The notes under the pieces were generated by a model. The model did not search any database and was not told the origin of the DNA. It saw nothing but the letters and a program-made list of their open reading frames with translations. This document shows positions 1 to 9,662 of a stretch of 32,036 bases of DNA, piece by piece. The first letter of the stretch is position 1. Every line of letters starts with the position of its first letter. Made by a program: the position numbers and the translations under genes. Origin of the DNA: Gemmatimonadales bacterium (GTDB taxonomy: Bacteria; Gemmatimonadota; Gemmatimonadetes; Longimicrobiales; Gaopeijiaceae); NCBI GenBank assembly GCA_007692605.1, contig REBS01000182.1, forward strand, positions 1 to 32,036, read 5' to 3'.

Positions 1-2847
1 AACTACCAGGTGCAGGCGGGAGCCACCGAGACGGTGGACTTCGCGCTCGCCTCGCAGGCACTGCGCCTGCAGGAAGTGGTCGTGACGGGTGTATCGGACC
101 CGACCGAGGGCATCCGGACGCCCTTCTCGGTGGGTCGTGTGAGTCGCGACAACCTGCCCGTGCCGGCCCGTAACCCGGTGTCGGCGCTGCAGGGCCGGAT
201 CGCCGGTGCACGGGTCGTGAGCGGAAGTGGTCAGCCGGGCTCCGGCGCCTCGATCCGCCTGCGGGGCCGGACCTCGATCAACACGGGCTCCTCGCCCCTG
301 ATCGTGGTCGACGGGATCATCCAGTCGGCGAGCACGGTCGACATCGACCCGCAGGATATTCAGGACATCGAGGTCGTGAAGGGCGCCGCGGGTGCGTCGA
401 TCTACGGATCGCGCGCACAGAACGGCGTCATCTCGATCACGACGCGCCGCGGCCGTGATGTGGGCATCAACACGACGCGCATCTCGGCCCGTTCCGAGTA
501 TGGCTTCTCGCAGATGGGCAACGTGCCCGGACCGGCGATGTACCACCACTGGGAAGTGGACGCCAACGGGAACTGGGTGGACTACGACGGCAACCCGGTG
601 GGCCGCACGGACCGTGTGGTCTCGCAGAACCGGATGCTCGACGAGCCCTACGTGGGCCCGACCTTCAACCACCTGGACCTCTTCTTCGATCCGGGCACGG
701 AGTCGCGCACGACGGTCAACATCTCGCGCAACATGGAGTCGACGAACTTCTACGTCTCGTTCGGGGACACGCGTGAGGGTGGAGTGGTGCCGAAGTTCAA
801 CGATGGCTACCAGCGGCAGAACTTCCGCATGAACCTCGACCACCGGATCCGCTCGGACCTGACGATCGGGCTGACCTCGGCCTACTCGCGCTCGGCGCGG
901 GACAATCTGAATGGGCCGAACCCGTTCTTCACGCTGCGCTTCATCTCGCCCGACGTGGATCTGACACAGCCGAACCCGGATGGAGAGCCGTACCACATCC
1001 AGCCGGACCCGGCGCAGATCGAGCCGAACCCGCTCTACGCGCTGAACACCGCCGAGGGCTTCAACTACCGGTCGCGCACCCAGGGCTCCGCGCAGCTGCG
1101 CTACAACCCGCGCAGCTGGGTGAACCTCGAGGCCATCCTGGCCTTCGACCGCTCGGACCGGGAGTCGTTCAACTTCTATCCGCTCGGCTACAAGACGATG
1201 TCGGCGTCGACGCTGAACGACGGGCAGTATGGCCGGAGCTACAACTTCGATCTCGGGCTGAACGGAAGCCTGACCTCGACCTTCACCCGCAGCTTCGGTG
1301 ATATGACGGCGCGGGCGCGCCTCCGCTACAACTTCGAGCGCGAAGATGCCGAGAGCATGAGCGCCACCGCCCGTGAGTTCCGGGTGCGGGGAGTCCGGAA
1401 CCTGAACGCGGGTGTGCAGGAGTTCGTGGGTGGGTCCCGCGTGGATACCCGGGCCGAGTCGGGCCTGGCGAACCTGGGGCTGGACTACGCCGGCAAGGCG
1501 AACCTGGACCTGGTGGTGCGGCAGGATGGATCGTCGCGCTTCGGGCCGGATGCCCGCTGGAACACCTACTACCGTGCAGCCGGCTCGTACCTGCTGAACG
1601 AGGAAGACTGGTGGCCGTTCGAGAGCCTGACGGTCTTCAAGCCGCGCTACTCGATCGGAACCGCCGGTGCGGTGCCCGGATTCTCGTGGCAGTACGAGAC
1701 CTGGAGCGTGGGATCGGCCGGCCCGTCGAAGGGCACGCTGGGCAACCGCAACCTGCGGCCCGAGCGGACCACCGAGCAGGAGTTCGGACTGGACATGATT
1801 TTCCAGGATCGCTACTCGCTCGAGCTGACGCACGCACGCACCACGACCGAGGATCAGCTGCTTTCGATCCCGCTGCCGGGTGTGTACGGCTACTCGGGTC
1901 AGTACCAGAACGCGGGTACGGTCGAGTCGAAGGTCTACGAGGCGACGTTCGAGGCGTCGGTGATCAACACCGCCGACATGAGCTGGAACATCGGCCTGAT
2001 CGCCGACCGGTCGCGCAGTGTGCTGGCCGAGTTCACCCGCACCTGCTACACCACCTCGACGTTCTACCGGTGTGAGGGCGAGGACTTCGGCAACATGTAC
2101 GGCCGTGACTTCCATCGCTCGACGAGCACGCTCGCCGAGGTGCATGCGGGGTCCGAGTCGCAGTTCCAGGTCAACGACGATGGCTACCTGGTGCCCGTGG
2201 GTGACTTCAACTTCACCGACGGCATGAGCCAGAACCTCTGGGGCACCACGGTCAGCATCGATGGTCAGAACTACGCCTGGGGCATCCCCATGCTGATTCG
2301 GGACGAGGCGGGCAACCCCGAGTTCCTGCAGATCGGTGACGCCAACCCGAACTTCAACGTCGGGATGACGAACACGATCCGGTGGCGCGGGCTGGGCTTC
2401 CACACCCTGCTCGACGCGAAGGTCGGCGGCGACGTGTACAACAACACGCGTCAGTGGCCGTACCGCGACAACATGTCGCCCGACATGGTGCAGGCCGGCA
2501 AGGACGAGGGGCTGCGCAAGCCGATCGACTACTACTCGGCGCTCTACAACACCAACTCGACCAACTCGCACTTCGTCGAGGACGGCAGCTACCTGAAGCT
2601 GCGTGAGATGGAGATGAGCTACCGGTTCAACCGCTCGCAGCTCGAAGCGCTGCCGATGGGTGGACTCGGACTCGACAACCTCCAGGTGTCGCTGATCGGC
2701 CGGAACCTGCTGACCCTCACGAACTTCACCGGATTCGATCCCGAAGTGGGCTCCGGTGGCGCCGGTGGCGCGACCGAGAACCCGCTCGACAGCTTCGGCT
2801 ATCCGAATTTCCGTTCCTTCACCTTGGGAGTGAGCGTCGACTTCTAG
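1..2847 (+). CDS. SusC/RagA-like TonB-dependent outer-membrane transporter, copy 1 (5' end outside window)
   Basis: The open frame enters from base 1 (AAC TAC CAG) and ends at TAG 2845-2847, giving 948 residues that match residues 91-1038 of the complete copy at 4980-8096. The start, signal peptide and most of the N-terminal regulatory beta domain lie outside the window. The TonB-box-like LQEVVVTG, the plug segment with IEVVKGAAGASIYGSRAQNG and the whole beta-barrel are present, ending in aromatic VSVDF, as expected for BAM-dependent barrels. SusC proteins import bulky oligomers (glycans or peptides) across the outer membrane using TonB energy, with a SusD lipoprotein lid. The substrate cannot be read from sequence. 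A GTG at 10 would make a 945-residue ORF but is only an internal valine codon of the longer gene. The partner susD follows after 38 bp. Confidence 0.95.
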   Translation, partial: NYQVQAGATETVDFALASQALRLQEVVVTGVSDPTEGIRTPFSVGRVSRDNLPVPARNPVSALQGRIAGARVVSGSGQPGSGASIRLRGRTSINTGSSPLIVVDGIIQSASTVDIDPQDIQDIEVVKGAAGASIYGSRAQNGVISITTRRGRDVGINTTRISARSEYGFSQMGNVPGPAMYHHWEVDANGNWVDYDGNPVGRTDRVVSQNRMLDEPYVGPTFNHLDLFFDPGTESRTTVNISRNMESTNFYVSFGDTREGGVVPKFNDGYQRQNFRMNLDHRIRSDLTIGLTSAYSRSARDNLNGPNPFFTLRFISPDVDLTQPNPDGEPYHIQPDPAQIEPNPLYALNTAEGFNYRSRTQGSAQLRYNPRSWVNLEAILAFDRSDRESFNFYPLGYKTMSASTLNDGQYGRSYNFDLGLNGSLTSTFTRSFGDMTARARLRYNFEREDAESMSATAREFRVRGVRNLNAGVQEFVGGSRVDTRAESGLANLGLDYAGKANLDLVVRQDGSSRFGPDARWNTYYRAAGSYLLNEEDWWPFESLTVFKPRYSIGTAGAVPGFSWQYETWSVGSAGPSKGTLGNRNLRPERTTEQEFGLDMIFQDRYSLELTHARTTTEDQLLSIPLPGVYGYSGQYQNAGTVESKVYEATFEASVINTADMSWNIGLIADRSRSVLAEFTRTCYTTSTFYRCEGEDFGNMYGRDFHRSTSTLAEVHAGSESQFQVNDDGYLVPVGDFNFTDGMSQNLWGTTVSIDGQNYAWGIPMLIRDEAGNPEFLQIGDANPNFNVGMTNTIRWRGLGFHTLLDAKVGGDVYNNTRQWPYRDNMSPDMVQAGKDEGLRKPIDYYSALYNTNSTNSHFVEDGSYLKLREMEMSYRFNRSQLEALPMGGLGLDNLQVSLIGRNLLTLTNFTGFDPEVGSGGAGGATENPLDSFGYPNFRSFTLGVSVDF

Positions 2848-4413
2848 GTCGCCGCTCTCGCTCAAGAAAAAAAGGAAGATATAGAATGAACAAGTTCAAG
2901 ATGCTTGCGGTCCTGGCCCTGCTGGCGGTGGTACCCGCCTGCATGGAGATGGACCTTGAAAACCCAAACGCGCCGAACGCCGAAGAGGCGCTCGCGAACC
3001 CGGGTGACGTCGAGGCGCTGCTGGCCACCGGGTTCTACCGGATCTGGAACGGCACGCAGAAGACGGGCATGCCCTTCATGATCTCGGTGGCCGCGAACGA
3101 GCAGTCGTCGTCGTGGGGTAACTTCGGGATGCAGGATGTGGGCACGGTGCCCCGCACGGCGTGGGACAACTCCCCCACGTACGGCTACCGGGGGAGCATC
3201 ACGAGCCCCTGGAGCAACATCTACCAGTCGCTGTCGAACATGGCCGACGGGATGTTCGCGATCGACGTGGCCGACGTGAGATTCATCTCCTCGTCGGGTG
3301 AGGACAACACCCCCCGGGCCCGGGCGTACGCCCGACTCAGCCAGGGACTGGGCCACGGCCTCCTGGCGCTGATGTACGACCAGGCGATCATCTTCGACGA
3401 GACGATCGACCTGGCCACGGCCGAGCTGACGCCACGGCCGTACAACGAGGTGATGGACGCCGCGCTGGCGTACCTCGACGACGCGATCGCGATCGCGGGC
3501 GCCAACACCTTCACCATTCCCGGTGGAGAGGACGGCTGGATCCACGGGCGGTCGCTGACGAACCAGGAGCTGGCGCAGTGGGCGCACTCGCTCAAGGCCC
3601 GGTTCCTCGCCAACGTGGCGCGCACACCCGATGACCGTGCCGCGGTGGACTGGAACCAGGTCCTCTTCCACGTGGAGCGTGGGGTCCAGGCGGAAGTCGA
3701 CGGGCCCGAGGGAGATGGCAACATCTGGTGGTCCGGACTGGCCTGGTACCCCAACAACTGGCGCCGCATGGCGTACGACGCGATCGGGATGAGCGACACC
3801 TCGGGCGGCTATGCCGCCTGGAAGGCTCAGCCCTGGGCGGATCGGAACGCCTTCGCGATGGAGACGCCGGACCGCCGGATCGCCTCGCCGGACAACCCGC
3901 TGCGTGGCAGCTACATCGAGGATGTGCGCAACTTCGGCGGATCGTGCTCGGTCTTCCCGAACGACCGGGGAACGTACTTCCAGAGCTGCTACCACTACGT
4001 TCGCTACGAGTACCACCAGGATACCGGTGCTCGCGGGCAGCTCCCGTACTTCCACAAGACCGAGGGTGACCTGCTGCGGGCCGAAGCCGCGCTGCGTCGC
4101 GGTGACCTCTCGGCCGCGCTGGGCTACATCAACCTGTCGCGGGTCGGACACGGCGAGATGCAGCCGCTGACCACGAGCAATACCACGATGGATCAGGCGT
4201 GGGACTGGCTCCACTACGAGTTCAGTGTCGAGATGCCCTTCTCGTTCTCGATGGCGAGCTTCACCGCCAACCGGGGCTGGGGCCGGCTCGTCTGCGGCAC
4301 GCCGCACCACTTCCCGGTCCCCGGTGGGGAGCTCGAGCAGCTCGAGCTTCCGAACTACACCACCGGTGGAAGCAACCCGGGCACGGCCGTACAGCCGGGC
4401 TGCCGGGAGATGT
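1..4413 (+). repeat. Left copy of a long direct tandem repeat (period 5249 bp)
   Basis: Bases 1-4413 correspond to 5250-9662. I found one mismatch, C4388 versus G9637. Translations of the two copies in several frames and on both strands agree everywhere else, which leaves little room for hidden synonymous changes. The left border of the repeat lies outside the window. The right border falls inside the susD stop codon. Confidence 0.95.
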
Positions 4414-4415
4414 GA
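2886..4415 (+). CDS. SusD/RagB-like outer-membrane lipoprotein, copy 1
   Basis: This 509-residue protein has a lipoprotein signal ending VVPAC (Cys19), followed by the NPNAPN-type start common in SusD proteins and an alpha-helical (TPR-like) body. It should sit on the outer leaflet as the substrate-binding lid of the SusC barrel encoded 38 bp upstream. The start is fixed by AGGAAG at 2873-2878, seven bases before ATG, within an A-rich leader that contrasts with the GC-rich surroundings. Two cysteines about 16 residues apart (GSCS and QSCY) could form a disulfide in the second half. It differs from copy 2 by one synonymous base (C4388, Ala GCC; copy 2 has GCG) and by its stop codon, TGA instead of TAG. 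SusD membership is clear; the ligand is unknown. Confidence 0.95.
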   Translation: MNKFKMLAVLALLAVVPACMEMDLENPNAPNAEEALANPGDVEALLATGFYRIWNGTQKTGMPFMISVAANEQSSSWGNFGMQDVGTVPRTAWDNSPTYGYRGSITSPWSNIYQSLSNMADGMFAIDVADVRFISSSGEDNTPRARAYARLSQGLGHGLLALMYDQAIIFDETIDLATAELTPRPYNEVMDAALAYLDDAIAIAGANTFTIPGGEDGWIHGRSLTNQELAQWAHSLKARFLANVARTPDDRAAVDWNQVLFHVERGVQAEVDGPEGDGNIWWSGLAWYPNNWRRMAYDAIGMSDTSGGYAAWKAQPWADRNAFAMETPDRRIASPDNPLRGSYIEDVRNFGGSCSVFPNDRGTYFQSCYHYVRYEYHQDTGARGQLPYFHKTEGDLLRAEAALRRGDLSAALGYINLSRVGHGEMQPLTTSNTTMDQAWDWLHYEFSVEMPFSFSMASFTANRGWGRLVCGTPHHFPVPGGELEQLELPNYTTGGSNPGTAVQPGCREM

Positions 4416-4457
4416 GTACAGCCTGCTTTGATGCGGTAACCCGGCACTGCTGAGATT

Positions 4458-4501
4458 CCGGGCCACCCGGCAGAACCATCGCGTTCTGTCGAGTGGCCCG
4501 G
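4458..4501 (+). terminator. Compound hairpin downstream of susD copy 1
   Basis: CCGGGCCAC (4458-4466) pairs perfectly with GTGGCCCGG (4493-4501). Inside it, CAGAAC (4471-4476) pairs with GTTCTG (4483-4488). No T-run follows, so it may be a weak terminator, a 3'-end stabiliser or a processing signal. Confidence 0.45.
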
Positions 4502-4539
4502 ATTCAGGGTGCCACCGTGCAGGTCTGGAGCGGCTGACG

Positions 4540-4565
4540 GAGCGCCGCCGATTCCGGCGGCGCTC
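4540..4565 (+). terminator. Second hairpin downstream of susD copy 1
   Basis: GAGCGCCGCC (4540-4549) pairs perfectly with GGCGGCGCTC (4556-4565) around a six-base loop. Only a mixed TC-rich tail follows, so intrinsic termination is possible but not certain. Together with the hairpin at 4458-4501 it could insulate copy 2 from readthrough of copy 1. Confidence 0.45.
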
Positions 4566-4966
4566 TCGTCCCCGGCCGAACCGTAGGGTCTCGGCACCGT
4601 GAACGATTCGGTACATAGATCTTCTAATCGACTGCCCCGCAGCAACTTACACGGTGTGGCACCCTGCCGTGTTTCTCCCCCTGCATCCTCCCCTTCCCGT
4701 GGTATTCGACCATCCCCATCCGAGAAAAAGCTTGCGGAATCGCCGAGCGCCTTGAACCATTGGAGGTACGACAGGTCACGAGTGCGTAAAAAGCGCCTCG
4801 AGTCCTGGAAACACTCCGTCAGCAGAAAGGCCGGGGCGTTTCGTCGTTTCACCCCGTCGGCGTGGGGCCGGCGGGCCAATCAATCTCATTCCGCTTCGGT
4901 GACCTAGAGCGAGCCGAAGTGGAGGGTCGGGGCCCCATGCCTCGCCGCAGAGTCTTTTCTCTGCCG

Positions 4967-4979
4967 AAAAGGAGGAATC
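4967..4979 (+). promoter_or_regulatory. Ribosome binding site of susC copy 2
   Basis: AAAAGGAGGA ends three bases before ATG 4980. It is a near-perfect Shine-Dalgarno sequence and decides the start of the complete susC copy. Confidence 0.75.
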
Positions 4980-7900
4980 ATGATCGCTCGCCTGTCCGCA
5001 GTCTCTGCCCTGGCGGGATTGCTGCTACTTCTCGTAGCGGCTCCCGTGCAGGCGCAGAACGCAACCATTACCGGCCAGGTCACATCGGCGCAGTCCGGAG
5101 AGCCTCTCTCCGGTGTGCAGGTGTACCTGGAAGGAACGGGGTACAATGCCGTAACGGGGGACAACGGCCGCTACTCCATCCCTAACGTATCCCCCGGGAC
5201 CTACACGGTCGTGGCCGCCATCATCGGCTTCGCCCAGAGTCGTCGGGCCAACTACCAGGTGCAGGCGGGAGCCACCGAGACGGTGGACTTCGCGCTCGCC
5301 TCGCAGGCACTGCGCCTGCAGGAAGTGGTCGTGACGGGTGTATCGGACCCGACCGAGGGCATCCGGACGCCCTTCTCGGTGGGTCGTGTGAGTCGCGACA
5401 ACCTGCCCGTGCCGGCCCGTAACCCGGTGTCGGCGCTGCAGGGCCGGATCGCCGGTGCACGGGTCGTGAGCGGAAGTGGTCAGCCGGGCTCCGGCGCCTC
5501 GATCCGCCTGCGGGGCCGGACCTCGATCAACACGGGCTCCTCGCCCCTGATCGTGGTCGACGGGATCATCCAGTCGGCGAGCACGGTCGACATCGACCCG
5601 CAGGATATTCAGGACATCGAGGTCGTGAAGGGCGCCGCGGGTGCGTCGATCTACGGATCGCGCGCACAGAACGGCGTCATCTCGATCACGACGCGCCGCG
5701 GCCGTGATGTGGGCATCAACACGACGCGCATCTCGGCCCGTTCCGAGTATGGCTTCTCGCAGATGGGCAACGTGCCCGGACCGGCGATGTACCACCACTG
5801 GGAAGTGGACGCCAACGGGAACTGGGTGGACTACGACGGCAACCCGGTGGGCCGCACGGACCGTGTGGTCTCGCAGAACCGGATGCTCGACGAGCCCTAC
5901 GTGGGCCCGACCTTCAACCACCTGGACCTCTTCTTCGATCCGGGCACGGAGTCGCGCACGACGGTCAACATCTCGCGCAACATGGAGTCGACGAACTTCT
6001 ACGTCTCGTTCGGGGACACGCGTGAGGGTGGAGTGGTGCCGAAGTTCAACGATGGCTACCAGCGGCAGAACTTCCGCATGAACCTCGACCACCGGATCCG
6101 CTCGGACCTGACGATCGGGCTGACCTCGGCCTACTCGCGCTCGGCGCGGGACAATCTGAATGGGCCGAACCCGTTCTTCACGCTGCGCTTCATCTCGCCC
6201 GACGTGGATCTGACACAGCCGAACCCGGATGGAGAGCCGTACCACATCCAGCCGGACCCGGCGCAGATCGAGCCGAACCCGCTCTACGCGCTGAACACCG
6301 CCGAGGGCTTCAACTACCGGTCGCGCACCCAGGGCTCCGCGCAGCTGCGCTACAACCCGCGCAGCTGGGTGAACCTCGAGGCCATCCTGGCCTTCGACCG
6401 CTCGGACCGGGAGTCGTTCAACTTCTATCCGCTCGGCTACAAGACGATGTCGGCGTCGACGCTGAACGACGGGCAGTATGGCCGGAGCTACAACTTCGAT
6501 CTCGGGCTGAACGGAAGCCTGACCTCGACCTTCACCCGCAGCTTCGGTGATATGACGGCGCGGGCGCGCCTCCGCTACAACTTCGAGCGCGAAGATGCCG
6601 AGAGCATGAGCGCCACCGCCCGTGAGTTCCGGGTGCGGGGAGTCCGGAACCTGAACGCGGGTGTGCAGGAGTTCGTGGGTGGGTCCCGCGTGGATACCCG
6701 GGCCGAGTCGGGCCTGGCGAACCTGGGGCTGGACTACGCCGGCAAGGCGAACCTGGACCTGGTGGTGCGGCAGGATGGATCGTCGCGCTTCGGGCCGGAT
6801 GCCCGCTGGAACACCTACTACCGTGCAGCCGGCTCGTACCTGCTGAACGAGGAAGACTGGTGGCCGTTCGAGAGCCTGACGGTCTTCAAGCCGCGCTACT
6901 CGATCGGAACCGCCGGTGCGGTGCCCGGATTCTCGTGGCAGTACGAGACCTGGAGCGTGGGATCGGCCGGCCCGTCGAAGGGCACGCTGGGCAACCGCAA
7001 CCTGCGGCCCGAGCGGACCACCGAGCAGGAGTTCGGACTGGACATGATTTTCCAGGATCGCTACTCGCTCGAGCTGACGCACGCACGCACCACGACCGAG
7101 GATCAGCTGCTTTCGATCCCGCTGCCGGGTGTGTACGGCTACTCGGGTCAGTACCAGAACGCGGGTACGGTCGAGTCGAAGGTCTACGAGGCGACGTTCG
7201 AGGCGTCGGTGATCAACACCGCCGACATGAGCTGGAACATCGGCCTGATCGCCGACCGGTCGCGCAGTGTGCTGGCCGAGTTCACCCGCACCTGCTACAC
7301 CACCTCGACGTTCTACCGGTGTGAGGGCGAGGACTTCGGCAACATGTACGGCCGTGACTTCCATCGCTCGACGAGCACGCTCGCCGAGGTGCATGCGGGG
7401 TCCGAGTCGCAGTTCCAGGTCAACGACGATGGCTACCTGGTGCCCGTGGGTGACTTCAACTTCACCGACGGCATGAGCCAGAACCTCTGGGGCACCACGG
7501 TCAGCATCGATGGTCAGAACTACGCCTGGGGCATCCCCATGCTGATTCGGGACGAGGCGGGCAACCCCGAGTTCCTGCAGATCGGTGACGCCAACCCGAA
7601 CTTCAACGTCGGGATGACGAACACGATCCGGTGGCGCGGGCTGGGCTTCCACACCCTGCTCGACGCGAAGGTCGGCGGCGACGTGTACAACAACACGCGT
7701 CAGTGGCCGTACCGCGACAACATGTCGCCCGACATGGTGCAGGCCGGCAAGGACGAGGGGCTGCGCAAGCCGATCGACTACTACTCGGCGCTCTACAACA
7801 CCAACTCGACCAACTCGCACTTCGTCGAGGACGGCAGCTACCTGAAGCTGCGTGAGATGGAGATGAGCTACCGGTTCAACCGCTCGCAGCTCGAAGCGCT

Positions 7901-8096
7901 GCCGATGGGTGGACTCGGACTCGACAACCTCCAGGTGTCGCTGATCGGCCGGAACCTGCTGACCCTCACGAACTTCACCGGATTCGATCCCGAAGTGGGC
8001 TCCGGTGGCGCCGGTGGCGCGACCGAGAACCCGCTCGACAGCTTCGGCTATCCGAATTTCCGTTCCTTCACCTTGGGAGTGAGCGTCGACTTCTAG
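4980..8096 (+). CDS. SusC/RagA-like TonB-dependent outer-membrane transporter, copy 2 (complete)
   Basis: The 1038-residue protein is typical in length for the SusC family. A Sec signal peptide (about 1-25, cleaved after VQA) is followed by a carboxypeptidase-D-like regulatory beta domain (about 28-110), the LQEVVVTG TonB-box-like element, a plug (about 130-240) with the family hallmark IEVVKGAAGASIYGSRAQNG, and a 22-strand-type barrel ending in VSVDF. One extracellular-loop-like segment contains two cysteines (TRTCYTT and YRCEGED) that may form a disulfide. The start is set by the strong ribosome binding site at 4967-4976. The gene lies 38 bp upstream of susD copy 2, so the two are almost certainly cotranscribed and act as one outer-membrane importer. 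Family assignment is certain. Substrate is unknown; the M14 peptidases nearby on the other strand make peptides a guess only. Confidence 0.97.
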   Translation: MIARLSAVSALAGLLLLLVAAPVQAQNATITGQVTSAQSGEPLSGVQVYLEGTGYNAVTGDNGRYSIPNVSPGTYTVVAAIIGFAQSRRANYQVQAGATETVDFALASQALRLQEVVVTGVSDPTEGIRTPFSVGRVSRDNLPVPARNPVSALQGRIAGARVVSGSGQPGSGASIRLRGRTSINTGSSPLIVVDGIIQSASTVDIDPQDIQDIEVVKGAAGASIYGSRAQNGVISITTRRGRDVGINTTRISARSEYGFSQMGNVPGPAMYHHWEVDANGNWVDYDGNPVGRTDRVVSQNRMLDEPYVGPTFNHLDLFFDPGTESRTTVNISRNMESTNFYVSFGDTREGGVVPKFNDGYQRQNFRMNLDHRIRSDLTIGLTSAYSRSARDNLNGPNPFFTLRFISPDVDLTQPNPDGEPYHIQPDPAQIEPNPLYALNTAEGFNYRSRTQGSAQLRYNPRSWVNLEAILAFDRSDRESFNFYPLGYKTMSASTLNDGQYGRSYNFDLGLNGSLTSTFTRSFGDMTARARLRYNFEREDAESMSATAREFRVRGVRNLNAGVQEFVGGSRVDTRAESGLANLGLDYAGKANLDLVVRQDGSSRFGPDARWNTYYRAAGSYLLNEEDWWPFESLTVFKPRYSIGTAGAVPGFSWQYETWSVGSAGPSKGTLGNRNLRPERTTEQEFGLDMIFQDRYSLELTHARTTTEDQLLSIPLPGVYGYSGQYQNAGTVESKVYEATFEASVINTADMSWNIGLIADRSRSVLAEFTRTCYTTSTFYRCEGEDFGNMYGRDFHRSTSTLAEVHAGSESQFQVNDDGYLVPVGDFNFTDGMSQNLWGTTVSIDGQNYAWGIPMLIRDEAGNPEFLQIGDANPNFNVGMTNTIRWRGLGFHTLLDAKVGGDVYNNTRQWPYRDNMSPDMVQAGKDEGLRKPIDYYSALYNTNSTNSHFVEDGSYLKLREMEMSYRFNRSQLEALPMGGLGLDNLQVSLIGRNLLTLTNFTGFDPEVGSGGAGGATENPLDSFGYPNFRSFTLGVSVDF

Positions 8097-9662
8097 GTCG
8101 CCGCTCTCGCTCAAGAAAAAAAGGAAGATATAGAATGAACAAGTTCAAGATGCTTGCGGTCCTGGCCCTGCTGGCGGTGGTACCCGCCTGCATGGAGATG
8201 GACCTTGAAAACCCAAACGCGCCGAACGCCGAAGAGGCGCTCGCGAACCCGGGTGACGTCGAGGCGCTGCTGGCCACCGGGTTCTACCGGATCTGGAACG
8301 GCACGCAGAAGACGGGCATGCCCTTCATGATCTCGGTGGCCGCGAACGAGCAGTCGTCGTCGTGGGGTAACTTCGGGATGCAGGATGTGGGCACGGTGCC
8401 CCGCACGGCGTGGGACAACTCCCCCACGTACGGCTACCGGGGGAGCATCACGAGCCCCTGGAGCAACATCTACCAGTCGCTGTCGAACATGGCCGACGGG
8501 ATGTTCGCGATCGACGTGGCCGACGTGAGATTCATCTCCTCGTCGGGTGAGGACAACACCCCCCGGGCCCGGGCGTACGCCCGACTCAGCCAGGGACTGG
8601 GCCACGGCCTCCTGGCGCTGATGTACGACCAGGCGATCATCTTCGACGAGACGATCGACCTGGCCACGGCCGAGCTGACGCCACGGCCGTACAACGAGGT
8701 GATGGACGCCGCGCTGGCGTACCTCGACGACGCGATCGCGATCGCGGGCGCCAACACCTTCACCATTCCCGGTGGAGAGGACGGCTGGATCCACGGGCGG
8801 TCGCTGACGAACCAGGAGCTGGCGCAGTGGGCGCACTCGCTCAAGGCCCGGTTCCTCGCCAACGTGGCGCGCACACCCGATGACCGTGCCGCGGTGGACT
8901 GGAACCAGGTCCTCTTCCACGTGGAGCGTGGGGTCCAGGCGGAAGTCGACGGGCCCGAGGGAGATGGCAACATCTGGTGGTCCGGACTGGCCTGGTACCC
9001 CAACAACTGGCGCCGCATGGCGTACGACGCGATCGGGATGAGCGACACCTCGGGCGGCTATGCCGCCTGGAAGGCTCAGCCCTGGGCGGATCGGAACGCC
9101 TTCGCGATGGAGACGCCGGACCGCCGGATCGCCTCGCCGGACAACCCGCTGCGTGGCAGCTACATCGAGGATGTGCGCAACTTCGGCGGATCGTGCTCGG
9201 TCTTCCCGAACGACCGGGGAACGTACTTCCAGAGCTGCTACCACTACGTTCGCTACGAGTACCACCAGGATACCGGTGCTCGCGGGCAGCTCCCGTACTT
9301 CCACAAGACCGAGGGTGACCTGCTGCGGGCCGAAGCCGCGCTGCGTCGCGGTGACCTCTCGGCCGCGCTGGGCTACATCAACCTGTCGCGGGTCGGACAC
9401 GGCGAGATGCAGCCGCTGACCACGAGCAATACCACGATGGATCAGGCGTGGGACTGGCTCCACTACGAGTTCAGTGTCGAGATGCCCTTCTCGTTCTCGA
9501 TGGCGAGCTTCACCGCCAACCGGGGCTGGGGCCGGCTCGTCTGCGGCACGCCGCACCACTTCCCGGTCCCCGGTGGGGAGCTCGAGCAGCTCGAGCTTCC
9601 GAACTACACCACCGGTGGAAGCAACCCGGGCACGGCGGTACAGCCGGGCTGCCGGGAGATGT
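5250..9662 (+). repeat. Right copy of the long direct tandem repeat (period 5249 bp)
   Basis: This is the visible partner of 1-4413 and covers susC from residue 91 through the end of susD. The true repeat unit probably starts at or near 4414, so it would include the 4416-4979 leader and the first 90 susC codons. The matching part upstream of copy 1 is not in the window. After 9662 the sequence becomes unique. Confidence 0.95.

Larger units (their letters stand above)
4416..4979. other. 564-bp intergenic leader between the two susCD copies
   Basis: I see no convincing gene here; the frames that stay open give short, basic, low-complexity translations. The first 150 bp hold two strong hairpins, described separately. 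After them lies a relatively AT-rich patch with TCTAAT (4623-4628) 17 bp downstream of TGAACG. This is a possible sigma-70-type promoter, but a weak one, and it would imply a long 5' leader of about 340 nt for susC. The sequence ends in a strong ribosome binding site before ATG 4980. The 8-mer GTACAGCC occurs at both 4389 and 4416, astride the repeat border. Confidence 0.6.

Noticed and set aside
2862-4616. Long open frame of 584 codons antisense to susD copy 1 (and its twin under copy 2)
   Set aside because: It mirrors the codon bias of susD, is rich in Arg, Val and His, has no ribosome binding site or recognisable domain, and differs between copies where susD stays synonymous (Gly versus Arg).
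4599-4907. Possible 102-codon gene in the susCD leader, starting with GTG
   Set aside because: No ribosome binding site, basic low-complexity translation, and it overlaps the probable promoter and leader of susC.
5025-8114. Open frame of 1029 codons antisense to susC copy 2
   Set aside because: Shadow of a GC-rich gene; low-complexity Arg/Val/Glu composition and no family features, while the sense frame is a full SusC protein.
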